Source of the DNA: an uncultured Caulobacteraceae bacterium
GTDB lineage: Bacteria > Pseudomonadota > Alphaproteobacteria > Caulobacterales > Caulobacteraceae
Length of the DNA stretch: 35,648 nt
Assembly: GCA_903929535.1 (NCBI GenBank)
Contig: CAIYVC010000100.1
Span: 1-35,648 of the forward strand
Reading direction: 5' to 3'
Numbering within the stretch: position 1 is the first letter of the stretch; each line of letters begins with the position of its first letter. Both the position numbers and the translations under genes were made by a program. Shown piece by piece: positions 16,085 to 27,435 of this stretch. The notes under the pieces are model-generated. The model made no database searches. It was not told the origin of the DNA and saw only the letters and a program-made list of their open reading frames with translations.

Positions 16085-17587
16085 ATGCCGGGAGAGACCA
16101 AGACTGGATCGGATACGAACGGCCCGCTGACTTCGGATCGGGTCCGTTTCGTGCTGAACGGCGAGGTCCAGGAGCTTGAGCCGGTCGATCCGACCGCTAC
16201 CGTGCTGGACCTGCTTCGCTACCAGCTGCGCCGGACCGGAACCAAGGAGGGCTGCGCGGAGGGCGACTGCGGCGCCTGCACCGTGCTGCTGGGCGAACTG
16301 GACGGCGCGGGCGCGATGGCCTGGCGGTCGGTCAACGCCTGTATCCTGTTCGCGCCCATGATCGACGGCCGCGCCTTGCTGACGGTCGAGGGCCTGGCCA
16401 AGGGCGGTGAGCTCAGCGCCGCTCAGCGGTCGATGGTCGATCTGCACGGCTCCCAGTGCGGTTTCTGCACCCCCGGCTTCGTCATGACCCTCCACGGCGC
16501 CCGCATCGGCGGACGCGGGACATCGAACGTGACCCCAGCCGAGCTGCTGGCGGGCAACCTGTGCCGCTGCACCGGCTACGGCCCGATCCTGGACTCCGTG
16601 AGCCAGGCCGCCGAGCCGAACGGGAGCGACGCCGCCACCGCCGGGCAGCTTTCCGCTCTTCGCCGCACCGAACCCCTGGCCCTGCAATGGCGCGACGCCG
16701 CCGGCGTCCTCAAGCGCGGCTTCTCGCCCCGCTCCAAGGATGAGCTGGCGGACCTGCTGCTGCAGTTCCCCGATGCGCGTCTGGTCGCCGGCGCCACGGA
16801 CGTCGGCCTCTGGGTCACCAAGCAGCACCGGACGCTCGATACCGTCATCTTCCTGGGCGACTGCGCCGACCTGCGCGGGCTGGAGGAGACGGACGCGGGC
16901 CTGACCCTCGGCGCCGGGCTCAGCTACAGCGAGGCGCTGGACGCCCTGACACGCCTGCATCCGGAGCTCGGCGCCATGGTTTGCCGCATCGGGGCGGTCC
17001 AGGTGCGCAACGCCGGAACCATCGGCGGCAACATCGCCAACGGCTCGCCGATCGGCGACATGCCCCCGGCCCTGATCGCGCTCGGCGCCGCCATCGTGCT
17101 GCGGCGGGGAGGGGAGCGGCGAACCCTGGCGCTGGAGGACTATTTCCTCGGCTACGGCAAGCAGGACCGCAAGCCTGGGGAGTTCGTCGAGGACGTCATC
17201 ATCCCGCGTCCGCAGGCCTCGACGTTGGTCCGCATCGCCAAGCTATCCAAGCGGTTCGATAGCGACATCTCCGCCGTCTGCGCCGCCTTCGCCCTGAACG
17301 TGGAGCAGGGCCGGGTGCTTGAAGCGCGCATCGCGTTCGGCGGCATGGCCGCCACGCCCGCCCGAGCCCGCGCCTGCGAGGCGGCCTTCACCGGCCAGCC
17401 GTGGTCGGACGAGACCTGCACCGCCGCCGCCGAGGCTCTGAGCGGGGACTTTGACCCCCTCACCGATGTGCGCGGCACGTCCGGCTACCGGCGCGAGGCG
17501 GCGGCCAATCTGGTCCGGCGGCTGTGGCGCGAGCATGAGGGCCTGGATGGACCCAGACTGACGGAACTGGCGCCGATCGATGCCTGA
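16085..17587 (+). CDS. xdhA: Xanthine dehydrogenase small subunit (2Fe-2S and FAD)
   Basis: This 500-aa electron-transfer subunit oxidises hypoxanthine/xanthine to urate together with XdhB. The first 2Fe-2S cluster uses Cys57, Cys62, Cys65 (GCAEGDCGAC) and Cys86. The second uses QCGFCTPG and LCRCTGYGPI. The FAD domain is marked by VQVRNAGTIGGNIANGSPIGD, with a CO-dehydrogenase-flavoprotein-like C-terminal domain behind it. The start is taken at ATG 16085 with GAGAG upstream; GTG 16064 would add 7 residues. The stop overlaps the xdhB start by 8 bases, so translation is coupled. No purine-responsive regulator gene lies alongside. Confidence 0.95.
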   Translation: MPGETKTGSDTNGPLTSDRVRFVLNGEVQELEPVDPTATVLDLLRYQLRRTGTKEGCAEGDCGACTVLLGELDGAGAMAWRSVNACILFAPMIDGRALLTVEGLAKGGELSAAQRSMVDLHGSQCGFCTPGFVMTLHGARIGGRGTSNVTPAELLAGNLCRCTGYGPILDSVSQAAEPNGSDAATAGQLSALRRTEPLALQWRDAAGVLKRGFSPRSKDELADLLLQFPDARLVAGATDVGLWVTKQHRTLDTVIFLGDCADLRGLEETDAGLTLGAGLSYSEALDALTRLHPELGAMVCRIGAVQVRNAGTIGGNIANGSPIGDMPPALIALGAAIVLRRGGERRTLALEDYFLGYGKQDRKPGEFVEDVIIPRPQASTLVRIAKLSKRFDSDISAVCAAFALNVEQGRVLEARIAFGGMAATPARARACEAAFTGQPWSDETCTAAAEALSGDFDPLTDVRGTSGYRREAAANLVRRLWREHEGLDGPRLTELAPIDA

Positions 17588-19898
17588 CGATCCGTCTCCC
17601 ACTCTTTGCGCCGTCAGCCGCAGCCTCGCCCACGAAAGCGCGGAGCAGCACGTCACCGGCGCGGCTCTCTATGTCGACGATGTGCCCGAGCCCTACGGCT
17701 GCCTGCACCTAGCCTTGGGCCAAAGCGCCGTTGCCCACGCCCGGATCAAGGCGATGGACTTGGAGCCGGTCCGCGCCGCGCCCGGCGTGGTGGCGGTCTA
17801 TGAGGCCCGCGACATCCCCGGCGAGAACAACGTCGGCCCGGTCGCCCACGACGATCCCCTGTTCGCCGACGGCCTCGTGCAATACGTCGGCCAGAGCCTG
17901 TTCGTGGTGGCGGCGACTTCGACGGCGGCGGCGCGCAAGGCGGCCAGGCTGGCGGTGGTCGACTACGAACCCCTGCCGGCGGCCATCACCATCGCCGACG
18001 CTCTGGCCGCCGATCTCAAGATCGAGGCAACCCAGACCATGCAGCGCGGCGACGCCGACGCCGCCCTGACCACGGCGCCTCACCGCTTGCAGGGCCAACT
18101 GGAGATCGGCGGCCAAGACCACTTCTATCTGGAAGGCCAGGTCGCCCTCGCGGTCCCCGGCGAGGCGCGCGGCCTGCGCTTGCTGAGTTCCACTCAGCAC
18201 CCCAGCGAGGTGCAGCACCTAGTCGCCCATCTGCTGGGACTGGAGCATCACCACATCCACGTCGAGGTCCGTCGCCTCGGCGGCGCGTTCGGCGGCAAGG
18301 AGACCCAGGCGGCCCTGATCGCCGCCGCCGCCGCCCTGGTGGCGGCCAAGACCGGGCGGCCCGCCAAATGCCGTCTCGACCGCGACGACGACATGGTCAT
18401 GACCGGCAAGCGCCACGATTTCACGGCGGGCTACGACGTCGGCTTCGACGCCGAGGGCCGAATCCAAGGTATCGTGATCGAGCTGGCGTCACGCTGTGGC
18501 TACAGCCTGGACCTGTCGTCGGCGATCAACGACCGGGCCATGTTCCACGCCGACAACTGCTATTTCCTGCAGGACGTGCGGATCGTCTCGCATCGGCTGA
18601 AGACCCATACCGTCTCCAACACCGCCTTCCGCGGTTTCGGCGGGCCCCAGGGGATGCTGGCCATCGAGCGCGTGATGCAAGACATCGCCGCCGTGCTGCG
18701 CCTGGATCCGCTCCAGGTGCGCCAAGTCAACCTCTACGGCCCCGGCCGCGACGTCACGCCCTACCACATGACCGTCGAGGACAATGTCGCGCCCCAGCTG
18801 ATCGAGGAGCTGGCTCAGTCCTCGGACTACGCCGCCCGCCGCGAGGCCATCGCGGCCTTCAACGCCGGGTCCCAGGCGATCAAGCGCGGCATCGCCCTGA
18901 CGCCGGTCAAGTTCGGCATCTCCTTCACCACCACCCACCTCAACCAGGCCGGCGCCCTGGTCCTGGTCTACACGGACGGCTCGATCCTGCTGAACCACGG
19001 CGGGGTGGAGATGGGCCAGGGGCTCAACACCAAGGTCGCCCAGATCGTAGCCGACGTGTTCGGCGTGCCGATCGCCAAGGTGCGGGTGTCCGCCACCTCC
19101 ACCGAGAAGGTGCCCAACACATCCGCCACCGCGGCCTCCTCCGGGGCCGACATGAACGGCATGGCTGCCTACAACGCCGCGATGACCATCCGCGAGCGTC
19201 TGGCTGGCGTGGCCGCGCGATGGGGGGATTGCCCGCCCGACGCGGTGACTTTCACCGAACAGGGGGTCGGCGCCGGAAGCGAGGTGATCCCGTTCGCGGA
19301 CCTCTGCCGCCGGGCCCATTTCGAGCGGGTCTCCCTGGCCGCGTCCGGCTACTACGCCACCCCGACCATCCACTACGACCGCGCCACCCACAGCGGCCGG
19401 CCCTTCTTCTACTTCGCCTATGGCGCGGCGGTGTCGGAGGTGGCTATCGACGTGGCGACTGGCGAGCACCGCGTGCTGCGCGCCGACATCCTGCATGACG
19501 CCGGCCGCTCGCTGAATCCCGCGCTCGATCTGGGGCAGGTGGAAGGCGCCTACATCCAGGGCATGGGCTGGCTGACTACCGAGGAGCTGGTGTTCGACGC
19601 CAAGGGCCGGCTGCTCTCGCACGCTCCCTCGACCTACAAGATCCCCTGCGCCGGCGACCGGCCACCGGTGATGAACATCGCGCTCTGGAAAGACGGCCGC
19701 AACGTGCGCCCGACCATCCACCGGTCCAAGGCGGTGGGTGAACCGCCGCTGATGCTGGCCAACTCGGTCTTCCTCGCCCTGGCCGAGGCCGTTGCCGCGA
19801 CCGGACCGGGCGGACTGCCCTCGCAGCTGGACGCTCCCGCCACCCCCGAACGGGTCCTGAGCGCCATCGCCAAGACCAAGGCGGCGGCCGATGCATAG
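17580..19898 (+). CDS. xdhB: Xanthine dehydrogenase large subunit (molybdopterin)
   Basis: This 772-aa catalytic subunit binds the molybdenum cofactor. Family motifs appear in order: RRLGGAFGGKETQ, NTAFRGFGGPQGMLAIERV, HGGVEMGQGLNTKVAQIVAD and ATAASSGADMNG. The catalytic Glu721 is in KAVGEPPLMLANS. The Arg in FRGFGG is the substrate-positioning residue of purine-specific members, supporting xanthine rather than aldehyde specificity. The length is typical of two-subunit bacterial enzymes. The start overlaps xdhA by 8 bases and the end overlaps xdhC by 8 bases (ATGCATAG), so this is a tight three-gene operon. Confidence 0.96.
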   Translation: MPDDPSPTLCAVSRSLAHESAEQHVTGAALYVDDVPEPYGCLHLALGQSAVAHARIKAMDLEPVRAAPGVVAVYEARDIPGENNVGPVAHDDPLFADGLVQYVGQSLFVVAATSTAAARKAARLAVVDYEPLPAAITIADALAADLKIEATQTMQRGDADAALTTAPHRLQGQLEIGGQDHFYLEGQVALAVPGEARGLRLLSSTQHPSEVQHLVAHLLGLEHHHIHVEVRRLGGAFGGKETQAALIAAAAALVAAKTGRPAKCRLDRDDDMVMTGKRHDFTAGYDVGFDAEGRIQGIVIELASRCGYSLDLSSAINDRAMFHADNCYFLQDVRIVSHRLKTHTVSNTAFRGFGGPQGMLAIERVMQDIAAVLRLDPLQVRQVNLYGPGRDVTPYHMTVEDNVAPQLIEELAQSSDYAARREAIAAFNAGSQAIKRGIALTPVKFGISFTTTHLNQAGALVLVYTDGSILLNHGGVEMGQGLNTKVAQIVADVFGVPIAKVRVSATSTEKVPNTSATAASSGADMNGMAAYNAAMTIRERLAGVAARWGDCPPDAVTFTEQGVGAGSEVIPFADLCRRAHFERVSLAASGYYATPTIHYDRATHSGRPFFYFAYGAAVSEVAIDVATGEHRVLRADILHDAGRSLNPALDLGQVEGAYIQGMGWLTTEELVFDAKGRLLSHAPSTYKIPCAGDRPPVMNIALWKDGRNVRPTIHRSKAVGEPPLMLANSVFLALAEAVAATGPGGLPSQLDAPATPERVLSAIAKTKAAADA

Positions 19899-20880
19899 CT
19901 GGACCTCGGACGCCCTGGCGCTGCTGACGGCCAACCAACCGGCGGCGATGGTCACCATCCTGTCGGCGGAAGGCTCCACGCCCCGCGACATGGGCGTGCG
20001 TATGATCGTCACGCCGGACCGGACCTTCGGCACCATCGGCGGCGGCAATCTGGAACATATCGCTATCGGCCAGGCTCGCGCCCTGCTGGACCTGCCGGCC
20101 GGCGCCTGGCGCGTGCAGGACTATCCGCTGGGCCCGCTGCTGGGCCAGTGCTGCGGCGGCCGTATCCGCCTGCTGCTAGAGAAGCTGCAAGGCGCCGACC
20201 AGGACTGGATCGCCAGGGTCCAGAGCCGTCTGGATCGAGGCGACTCCTTCAGCCTCACGACCCGCTTCGCGGAGGGGCGCCTACATCGGACCTTCGTCGG
20301 CGATGGACAGTCCGCCCAGGTCCGCGGTCCCCGGCCCGAGATCGGCGACACACTGCTCGAAACCTTCGCCAGCGACCGGCCCAGAATTCTGTTGTTCGGC
20401 TACGGTCACGTTGGGCGCGCCCTGAGCCACGTCCTTGAGACCCTGCCGTTCCGCTCGGAGATCTACGACACCCGGCCCCAGGCGGACGACGATGCGACGG
20501 TGCGAATGGTCGGCCAGGATGAGGCCGTTGGAGTCTCCCGGTCAGCCGGGCGGTCTGACCTCGTTTTGATCATGACCCACGACCATGCCCTGGATTATCG
20601 GCTGACCCTGGCGGCGCTGAGGGGCGAGGGCGGCTTCGTCGGTCTGATCGGCTCGGCCACCAAGCGCGCCCGCTTCGTTCGCCGCCTGCGGGACGACGGC
20701 GTTGCCGAGGAAGCCCTGGCTCGGCTCTGCTGCCCCATCGGACTGGACGGCGTGGAAGGCAAGCAGCCTGAGGTCATCGCCGTGTCGGTGGCCGCCCAGA
20801 TGCTGATCCTGCGTGGGACCCTGCTGGCGGGCACATCGGGCGTGGAGACGCTGCCGCACCGCCTCGTGGTCGGGGTCTAG
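19891..20880 (+). CDS. xdhC: XdhC, molybdenum-cofactor sulfuration/insertion factor
   Basis: This 329-aa accessory protein binds the molybdenum cofactor, promotes its sulfuration and passes it to XdhB. The N-terminal XdhC/CoxI domain shows AEGSTPRDMGVRMIV, TIGGGNLEHIAIGQA and LLGQCCGGRIRLLLE. The C-terminal Rossmann domain begins ILLFGYGHVGRAL and contains VGLIGSATKRARFVRRL. It is the last gene of the xdhABC operon. Its TAG stop is embedded in CTAG (20877-20880), which also supplies the stop of the opposite-strand esterase, so the genes overlap by 4 bases tail to tail. Confidence 0.95.
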   Translation: MHSWTSDALALLTANQPAAMVTILSAEGSTPRDMGVRMIVTPDRTFGTIGGGNLEHIAIGQARALLDLPAGAWRVQDYPLGPLLGQCCGGRIRLLLEKLQGADQDWIARVQSRLDRGDSFSLTTRFAEGRLHRTFVGDGQSAQVRGPRPEIGDTLLETFASDRPRILLFGYGHVGRALSHVLETLPFRSEIYDTRPQADDDATVRMVGQDEAVGVSRSAGRSDLVLIMTHDHALDYRLTLAALRGEGGFVGLIGSATKRARFVRRLRDDGVAEEALARLCCPIGLDGVEGKQPEVIAVSVAAQMLILRGTLLAGTSGVETLPHRLVVGV

Positions 20881-21530
20881 CCCAGCACCTTGGTCAGAAA
20901 CGTCTGACCCAGCTTCAGCCCGGCGTCGTCGATCCCATGGCCCAGGCCCGGCGACACGTGCGAGGACACCTCGAAGCCAAGGGACGACAGGGTCGAGTCC
21001 GCCTCGTGCAGCGCCGCCACAGGCAGCACCGCGTCGGCGTCGCCATGCACCAGCAGGACCGGCGGCTTGGTCACCACCTCGGTCCTCAGGGCGTCGGGAT
21101 CGGCCAGCATGCCGGAATAGCCGATGATCCCGGCCAGTCGTTTGGCCCGGCGCGGCCCGACGTGCAGCGCCACCATCGTGCCCTGGCTGAAGCCCACTAG
21201 GGCCAACTTGTCTTCGGTCAGATTGTGCTGCTTCAGCTGCGCGTCGATGAAGGCGTTCAGCGCCTCGGCCGGTTGACGCACCCCAGCCGCCCGCGCCGTC
21301 GGCGCCAGGCTGTCCAGCGGCCACCACTGATAGGCGCCCGGCATTCCGGGCATGGGCTGCACCGCATTGGGCGAGATGAACAGGGTATGGGGCAGGGCGG
21401 CCCGCCAATAGGGGGCCAGGCTGATCAGGTCCGCGCCGTTGGAGCCGTAGCCATGCAGGAAGATCACCAACGACTTAGGGGCGCCGCCGGCGGCGGGCAG
21501 GGCGCTCGGCCCGTTGAGACTGGTGGTCAT
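20877..21530 (-). CDS. Phospholipase/carboxylesterase family alpha/beta hydrolase
   Basis: This 217-aa cytoplasmic serine esterase is of the acyl-protein thioesterase/carboxylesterase type. The oxyanion region is FLHGYGSNGAD, the nucleophile Ser is in GFSQGTM, the acid Asp in HGDADAVLP and the His in SPGLGHGID. These are all in the expected order and the length is standard. No signal peptide. It follows the 55-aa gene at 21553 by 22 bases on the same strand, so the two may form one operon. It ends inside the xdhC stop codon on the other strand. Confidence 0.9.
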   Translation of the reverse strand: MTTSLNGPSALPAAGGAPKSLVIFLHGYGSNGADLISLAPYWRAALPHTLFISPNAVQPMPGMPGAYQWWPLDSLAPTARAAGVRQPAEALNAFIDAQLKQHNLTEDKLALVGFSQGTMVALHVGPRRAKRLAGIIGYSGMLADPDALRTEVVTKPPVLLVHGDADAVLPVAALHEADSTLSSLGFEVSSHVSPGLGHGIDDAGLKLGQTFLTKVLG

Positions 21531-21552
21531 GCCTGTTCCCCGTCGCTGCGTT

Positions 21553-21720
21553 CTACTTCGACATCCACGGCTTGGACTTGCCGCTCGCGATCCCCGCCGC
21601 CTGCTGACGCTGGAACTTGCCGCCGCGCGGCGGCTTGGGCCGGGCGTCCAGCGCCGCCTTCTTCAGGCGCAGGGCGCGCTGAATGGGGGTTTCGGCGCCA
21701 TCGTCATGGGGATCGCTCAT
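21553..21720 (-). CDS. Small basic proline/lysine-rich protein (55 aa)
   Basis: The translation starts MSDPHDDGAETPIQRALRLK and continues KKAALDARPKPPRGGKF, ending in GKSKPWMSK. It is very basic and Pro/Gly-rich, and probably disordered. I recall near-identical short proteins in other Caulobacterales and related alphaproteobacteria, typically annotated only as hypothetical. The start ATG at 21720 is the first in frame. It lies just upstream of the esterase. The function is unknown; its charge suggests nucleic acid or ribosome contact (inference). Confidence 0.7.
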   Translation of the reverse strand: MSDPHDDGAETPIQRALRLKKAALDARPKPPRGGKFQRQQAAGIASGKSKPWMSK

Positions 21721-21778
21721 CAGCCTGACCTAGCATGGGCGGCGCGAAAATGAAGGCCTGGACCGGACACTAAGGTCC

Positions 21779-23110
21779 TCAACCTTCGTATTGCAGCACG
21801 TGCAGGCCCGCGTTCCAGTCGCTGACGTACATCAGCCCGTCCGGCATCACGAGGGCGTCGCAGGTCATGGCGCATTTGGCGACATTGGGGCGCGGATCGA
21901 TCAGCCGGGCAGGGGGCGGTGCGATCCAGTAGGCGATCTCCCTGGGCTGGAATTGGTCCTTGATGTCGAACACCCGCACGCCGGCGTCGTGGTAGGTCGA
22001 GAAGATCGTCTCCTCGCTCTGGAATGTGCCGGGCCGGTTCTCGTGCAGATTGTGCGGCCCGAAATTGCCCATCTTGCAGTAGTCGCGGCCGACCGGGGTC
22101 GGGAGGGTGGAAAGGGGGACGGGATTCGCGGCTTCCCTCACATCGACAACCCAGTTGTGGAACAGGCCCTTCGCACAGAACTCGGCGTTGGATTCATCGC
22201 AGACGACCGCAAGTTGGCGGCCCGGCAGGGGCAGCGGCGTGTGCGTGCCCCCAGGAAACGGTGGTGACCAGTTGATATGCGACAGCAGCTTGGGGTGGGC
22301 GGCGTCCGAAACGTCGTGGATCGAGAAGCCGCCGTCGCGCCAGGCCGCATAGCCGCGATCCCCCGCCACGATCATGTGGTGCAGGGCGTAGCGCTTGCCC
22401 TTCGGCGTCGGGTCGGTTTCCCCGCCGGCGCGGTTCATGCCGGGCATCCACCACTTCGACACGATCTCGGGCTTGGTGGGGGTCTGCATGTCCACGATGC
22501 AGAGGATGCAGTCGGTGAACCCGTCGAAGTGCGCCGAGACATAGGCGTACCGCCCGCCGGTCCACCACAGGCGGTTCACGCCGAAGCCCGGCATCGGCAG
22601 GAAGGCGATCTCCCGGGGCTCGGCAGGGCGCGAAATATCGTGGACTGAAAGGCCCGCCCGGAAGGGTTTGCGGTTGGTGATGCTGTCGGCCAGCGTGTTT
22701 TCGAAATAGCCGCGCCCCGTGTCGTAGGACTGCATCGAGACGATGTTGGCCCCGTTGGCCAGCAGCAGCAGGTCGTTGGCGACCTGCAGGTGATGCGTGC
22801 GCGTATTGGGGCCGGCTGTGAAGAAATTGACCGGTTTGAGATTGCGCGGATCAGTGGCGTCCAGCGTGGTCATGCCGTCGCTGAACATGTGACCCACGTA
22901 CAGATGCCGGCGGTTGATCATCACCTGAACGCCGTCGGGGCGACCGCCCTGGTCGCTATAGCTGATGTGGCGGATGCCTTTGCCTATGCCCTGCCGTGGA
23001 ATATCCGCGCCGGGGAGCAGGGCGGCGCCCTGTGTGGCGCGCGGCATCGCGGCGGCGCCGCCAAGGCCGAGCAATCCCGTCATGGATTGGCGCCGGGTGA
23101 TCGATGTCAT
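21779..23110 (-). CDS. Tat-exported LVIVD-repeat beta-propeller protein
   Basis: The 443-aa product begins with a twin-arginine-type signal (SITRRQSMTGLLGLGGAAAM), so it is likely folded in the cytoplasm with a cofactor or metal and then exported. The mature part has repeated blades of LVIVD type, for example VHDISRPAEPREIAF, IHDVSDAAHPKLLSH and VFDIKDQFQPREIAYW. Several conserved-looking His residues occur (THHLQV, GGTHTPLPLP, FGPHNLHENRPG, TYHDAG), reminiscent of metal-binding propellers such as selenium-binding/methanethiol oxidase proteins. That link is inference. AGGAGA lies 8 bases upstream of the ATG. It is flanked by tRNA-Cys upstream; no operon partner is evident. Confidence 0.75.
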   Translation of the reverse strand: MTSITRRQSMTGLLGLGGAAAMPRATQGAALLPGADIPRQGIGKGIRHISYSDQGGRPDGVQVMINRRHLYVGHMFSDGMTTLDATDPRNLKPVNFFTAGPNTRTHHLQVANDLLLLANGANIVSMQSYDTGRGYFENTLADSITNRKPFRAGLSVHDISRPAEPREIAFLPMPGFGVNRLWWTGGRYAYVSAHFDGFTDCILCIVDMQTPTKPEIVSKWWMPGMNRAGGETDPTPKGKRYALHHMIVAGDRGYAAWRDGGFSIHDVSDAAHPKLLSHINWSPPFPGGTHTPLPLPGRQLAVVCDESNAEFCAKGLFHNWVVDVREAANPVPLSTLPTPVGRDYCKMGNFGPHNLHENRPGTFQSEETIFSTYHDAGVRVFDIKDQFQPREIAYWIAPPPARLIDPRPNVAKCAMTCDALVMPDGLMYVSDWNAGLHVLQYEG

Positions 23111-23172
23111 GAGCGCAGGTCTCCTGGACGCAGAACGCTGGGTCGGTCGGATCGTACCTTACTGAGACGGGA

Positions 23173-23246
23173 TGGAGGCCTGGGCCGGAATCGAACCGGC
23201 GTGCACGGATTTGCAGTCCGCTGCGTCACCACTCCGCCACCAGGCC
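23173..23246 (-). tRNA. tRNA-Cys (anticodon GCA)
   Basis: On the minus strand the 5' acceptor GGCCTGG pairs with CCAGGCC, then discriminator T and encoded CCA. The anticodon loop GACTGCAAATC carries GCA, and the T arm contains GGTTCGATTCC. The length is 74 bases with CCA. Confidence 0.95.
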
Positions 23247-23416
23247 ATCCTGTACGCCGCTTGACCGAAGCCGAGCGCTTGGCGGAGCGAGGGACCTAAC
23301 AGAAGGCGGTTTGCCGGGCAATCTCCGCAACGGGCCTATCCGCCGATTGCCTTGCCGCGCGGGGCCGCCCTATAAGCGCCTATCAAAGTGATCGCCGACT
23401 CTCGCCGGGGCCTTCC

Positions 23417-23980
23417 ATGACGTTCGATTATCAAGCTGCGCGTCTGACCATGGTCGAGAGCCAGGTCCGCACCTCCGATGTCACCGACTATCTGGTTCAG
23501 GACGCGATGCGCATCGCGCCGCGAGAGGAACTGTGCCCCGGCAAGGCGGCCATAGCCTATGCCGACGCCGACATCGAATACGCGCCGGGCCTCTATCTGT
23601 TGCGCCCCCGCGCCATCGGCAAGCTGCTGCAGGCGATCAAGCCCCTGGCCCACGAGAAGGCCCTGGCCATTTCCGCTCCCTACGGCGCCCAGGTGTTGCG
23701 GATCGCCGGCCTCCAGGTGGATGAGATCGCCGCCGACAAGACCCCCGCCAAGAACGCCTATCAGGTGATCGTCGTCGAAGGCGCTGTGGCCGAGGTTCCG
23801 GCCGCCTGGACCGCCGCCCTGGCCGAAGGCGGCCGCATGGCCGTGATCCTGCGCTCGGGCCCGATGGGCAAGGCCCACCTGTTCGCCAGGACCGACGGCC
23901 GTGTGGTTTCCTACGAGGCGTTCGACGCCGCCGCCGCCTTCCTGCCCGGCCACGAGCCGAAGTCGCAGTTCGCCTTCTAA
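23417..23980 (+). CDS. Protein-L-isoaspartate O-methyltransferase-like protein, shortened and lacking motif I
   Basis: The 187-aa product starts MTFDYQAARLTMVESQVRTS, as PCMT-family proteins of Caulobacterales do, and has the conserved region around DVTDYLVQDAMRIAPRE. The SAM-binding motif normally reading like E-x-G-x-G-x-G-Y is absent; the matching place reads LAISAPYGAQVLRIAG. The family is usually about 210-220 residues, so about 30 are missing. Catalysis is therefore doubtful; it may be a scaffold or a decaying copy. It ends about 100 bases upstream of popZ on the same strand. Confidence 0.75.
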   Translation: MTFDYQAARLTMVESQVRTSDVTDYLVQDAMRIAPREELCPGKAAIAYADADIEYAPGLYLLRPRAIGKLLQAIKPLAHEKALAISAPYGAQVLRIAGLQVDEIAADKTPAKNAYQVIVVEGAVAEVPAAWTAALAEGGRMAVILRSGPMGKAHLFARTDGRVVSYEAFDAAAAFLPGHEPKSQFAF

Positions 23981-24082
23981 GACTGCCGATAAGGCTCCTC
24001 ACGGGGCCAAGCGGCCAATTGCAGGATACCTCGCCCAAGCTTAGGCTCAGGGCGCCTGCAGTCGATTCTTCCGGACGGTGCG

Positions 24083-24607
24083 ATGTCTGACAATGCTCAA
24101 GAACCGACCATGGAGGAGATCCTGGCATCTATCCGCCGGATCATTTCCGAGGACGACGCGCCGGCCGAAGCCGGAGCCGAGGCCAAGCACGAGCCCGCGC
24201 CCAGCGTTCCCGGTTCCGCCGACGACGACATACCCCTGGTGCTTGAGGAAGAAGACGACGTCCTGGAGCTGACCAATCGGGTCGACGAACCCGAAGAGCT
24301 CGAGATCGGTCCCATCGACGATCTGGAAGTGGTCGAGGCCGCGCCGCCGCCGCGCTATGAGCCGCCCGCCGAGCCGATGGTTCGCGAAGAGCCCCTGGTC
24401 AGCCGCCCGCAGGCCTCGATGGCCGCCTCCGCCTTCGACGCTCTGGAGCGCAGCGTGCTGATGCCCCCGGGCGGCCGCAGCCTGGAGGACGTGATCCGGG
24501 AGATGCTGCGCCCGATGCTGAAGTCCTGGCTAGACGAGCATCTGCCGTCGATCGTGGAGGCCCAGGTTGCCACGGAAGTCGAGCGCATCGCCCGCTCGCG
24601 CCGCTGA
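24083..24607 (+). CDS. popZ: PopZ polar organising protein
   Basis: This 174-aa protein self-assembles at cell poles and anchors the chromosome centromere through ParB, recruiting cell-cycle kinases. The N-terminal helix EPTMEEILASIRRIISEDD is the signature partner-binding region. An acidic, Pro-rich disordered linker spans about residues 25-125. The C-terminal assembly helices include GGRSLEDVIREMLRPMLKSW and end ATEVERIARSRR. Length and layout match Caulobacter PopZ, and valS lies directly downstream as there. The ATG follows GGACGGTG. This is the strongest taxonomic marker in the window. Confidence 0.93.
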   Translation: MSDNAQEPTMEEILASIRRIISEDDAPAEAGAEAKHEPAPSVPGSADDDIPLVLEEEDDVLELTNRVDEPEELEIGPIDDLEVVEAAPPPRYEPPAEPMVREEPLVSRPQASMAASAFDALERSVLMPPGGRSLEDVIREMLRPMLKSWLDEHLPSIVEAQVATEVERIARSRR

Positions 24608-24688
24608 TCGCCCTTAAGCCTATCGTTCCCCAGCCCCTGTTTGCTATAGCCGGGCCTCGCGCGCGTTTGGCGCAGCCGTGACCTAGTG

Positions 24689-27349
<2,661 letters not shown>

Positions 27350-27435
27350 GGTCCTGATTCGCCCGCTGCTATTGCGGTCCGTCAGAAAATGGTCATCGTG
27401 AAACAATAGCCTAGCTTCACGCAGGCCTCGTTTTC

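Noticed and set aside
14815-16101. 428-codon minus-strand frame across the TPR protein gene
   Set aside because: Shadow of the repeat-rich plus-strand gene; no start signal or recognisable domain.
18489-20048. Long open frame (519 codons) antisense to xdhB/xdhC
   Set aside because: No domain motifs; mirrors the third-position GC bias of the real genes.
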